Below are positions 63,198 to 64,000 of a stretch of 64,000 bases of DNA, piece after piece (positions within the stretch are counted from its first letter, which is position 1; each line of letters opens with the position of its first letter). Below the pieces are notes generated by a model. That model was not told where the DNA came from, did not search any database, and saw only the letters and a list, made by a program, of their open reading frames with translations. The stretch is from an uncultured Acidobacteriia bacterium (GTDB taxonomy: Bacteria > Acidobacteriota > Terriglobia > Bryobacterales > Bryobacteraceae). The stretch lies in assembly GCA_903851195.1 (NCBI GenBank), contig CAINNJ010000034.1, forward strand, positions 1 through 64,000, given 5' to 3'. Position numbers and translations under genes: made by a program.

Positions 63198-63719
63198 ACC
63201 GGTCTGCGTCTTCGTGCTGCTGTTCGCGGCCGCAGTCGGCTGGCAACTCCGCGAGGGATCATACGGCGCGGAATGCAGCGCCAACCCGGATGAGGCTCCT
63301 CATCACATAACCGGGCTGATGGTGAGGGACTATGTGCGGTCGGGATTCAAAGAGACTCCACTCGCTGGAGTCCGGAATTATTCCGACCACTACCCGAAGT
63401 CGCGATCGGGCACTGGCCGCCCTCGTTCTATGTGGAACAGGCGGTCCGGATGCTGGTCTCCTCCCGCAGTTCCGAAGCGGTCTTGTGGCTGATCGCGGCG
63501 TAGTGCGCCGTGGCCCGCACAGTTCTGTTCGCTGCGATGCGGCCCGCTTCAGGCGAGGCAGGCGCGCTCGCGGGCGCGCTGGTGTTCGAGTCGCTGGCGG
63601 AGATCCGAACGTATACAGGGCAGGTGGATGCGGTGCTGACCGAACTTCGGAGTAGAACCCGAGTCTGCTTCGCCCGCGGGCGACGGGCGATTCAGAAACC
63701 GCTTCTGCCTAAGGCCTGA
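63145..63719 (+). pseudogene. GT39-like membrane protein relic
   Basis: From a GTG at 63145 the frame gives TKPVCVFVLLFAAAVGWQL, PDEAPHHITGLMVRDYVRSG and YSDHYPK, the start of a dolichyl-mannosyltransferase-like membrane protein. The frame then shifts near 63400 to VAIGHWPPSFYVEQAVRMLV, stops at 63503, and continues in a third frame as TVLFAAMRPASGEAGALAGA and EIRTYTGQV. At most the first 180 residues survive, in at least three pieces. Assembly error cannot be excluded but several changes would be needed. Confidence 0.6.
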
Positions 63720-64000
63720 AATGAAGTGATTGATTTTATTAGGCCGGGCGGAATCCCCGGATCTTTCACAAAGGAGGTACACAAAGGAGGTACAGCGTCC
63801 GTCGCGGATCCAAAATCGCCTGGGGTAGCTCTGATTCGCTACCATCTGCACTACCCGAAGCCCGGTTAGCGGTCTCCGGTGTGTCTGTAAACTATCGATT
63901 TGAATGGTGCGGATGAGGGGACTTGAAGCCTCAACTGAGTTGCCCCAACCAGAACCTGAATCGCCCCGGCGTTTCTCCTGAACTCCCCTCCTTTCCCGTT
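63720..64000. other. Right-edge intergenic region with tandem repeat and tRNA fragment
   Basis: No gene is seen. It contains a 13-bp perfect tandem repeat (ACAAAGGAGGTAC, 63768-63793) and a tRNA-Leu 3'-end-like fragment (63905-63930). Confidence 0.6.
63905..63930 (-). other. tRNA-Leu 3'-end fragment, possible attachment-site scar
   Basis: On the minus strand the sequence CTTCAAGTCCCCTCATCCGC followed by ACCA equals the T-loop, acceptor 3' strand and CCA end of a typical bacterial tRNA-Leu. The matching 5' half (GCGGATG start) is absent in the adjoining 75 bp, so this is not a tRNA gene. Such tails remain where integrative elements join at tRNA genes. Confidence 0.6.

Overview
The window reads as a high-GC Acidobacteriota genome, most likely Bryobacterales (Solibacter/Bryobacter-like). 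This is inferred from two proteins carrying the TIGR03437 'Solibacter' C-terminal domain, paired DUF1549/DUF1553-DUF1501 and DUF1592-DUF1552 cytochrome operons, a PEP-CTERM type small protein and a B-family DNA polymerase. No 16S rRNA or complete tRNA is present, so the assignment rests on protein families only.

Left third (1-18.5 kb) is a defence island. A CRISPR array (18 full 36-nt repeats, running off the left edge, ending in a degenerate repeat at 1324) is followed by two complete type I-G (formerly I-U) interference operons, both on the minus strand. Module 1 is csb1-csb2-cas3-cas8-like (7798 down to 1413). Module 2 is cas3-csx17-csb1-csb2 (15960 down to 9223). The modules use different large subunits, and no cas1, cas2 or cas4 is visible. 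Upstream of each operon lies a plus-strand CRISPR-like element: a pseudo-repeat ending ATTGAAGT or ATTGAAGA, a guide of about 36 nt, then a second pseudo-repeat hairpin. In both, the guide matches a nearby TTN-flanked site next to or over a promoter that reads toward the cas operon, with mismatches at guide position 6 and at later multiples of six, as expected for a type I crRNA. I infer two crRNA-like RNAs (CreR/CreA type) by which each type I-G module represses itself; this is the main finding. The island also has a VapBC pair, an MNT-HEPN pair and a HicAB pair.

Middle (18.5-45 kb) is mostly core genome: bamA with two tandem Skp/OmpH-like chaperones, a TIM-barrel hydrolase, valS-nadC-birA, a decayed second hicAB, an NHEJ set (ku divergent from a ligD split at an A9 tract), a B12-binding radical SAM protein, a nucleotidyltransferase, a PEP-CTERM peptide, B-family DNA polymerase, a DUF1549/1553-DUF1501-phosphodiesterase operon and a Tat-exported aminotransferase homologue.

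Right part (45-64 kb) holds a DUF3500-HupE operon and a histidine kinase-response regulator operon. Both have the same TTAAGG direct-repeat box upstream, which suggests one autoregulated circuit. A MauG-like peroxidase fused to TIGR03437 and a DUF1592-DUF1552-ankyrin operon follow. From 59 kb to the end is a decaying accessory patch: two FemAB/GNAT-like proteins, a glycosyltransferase broken by at least two frameshifts, a cytochrome P450 with most of its middle deleted, a GT39-like relic and a 26-nt tRNA-Leu 3'-end fragment that could be an attachment-site scar. Several frameshifts could also be assembly errors.
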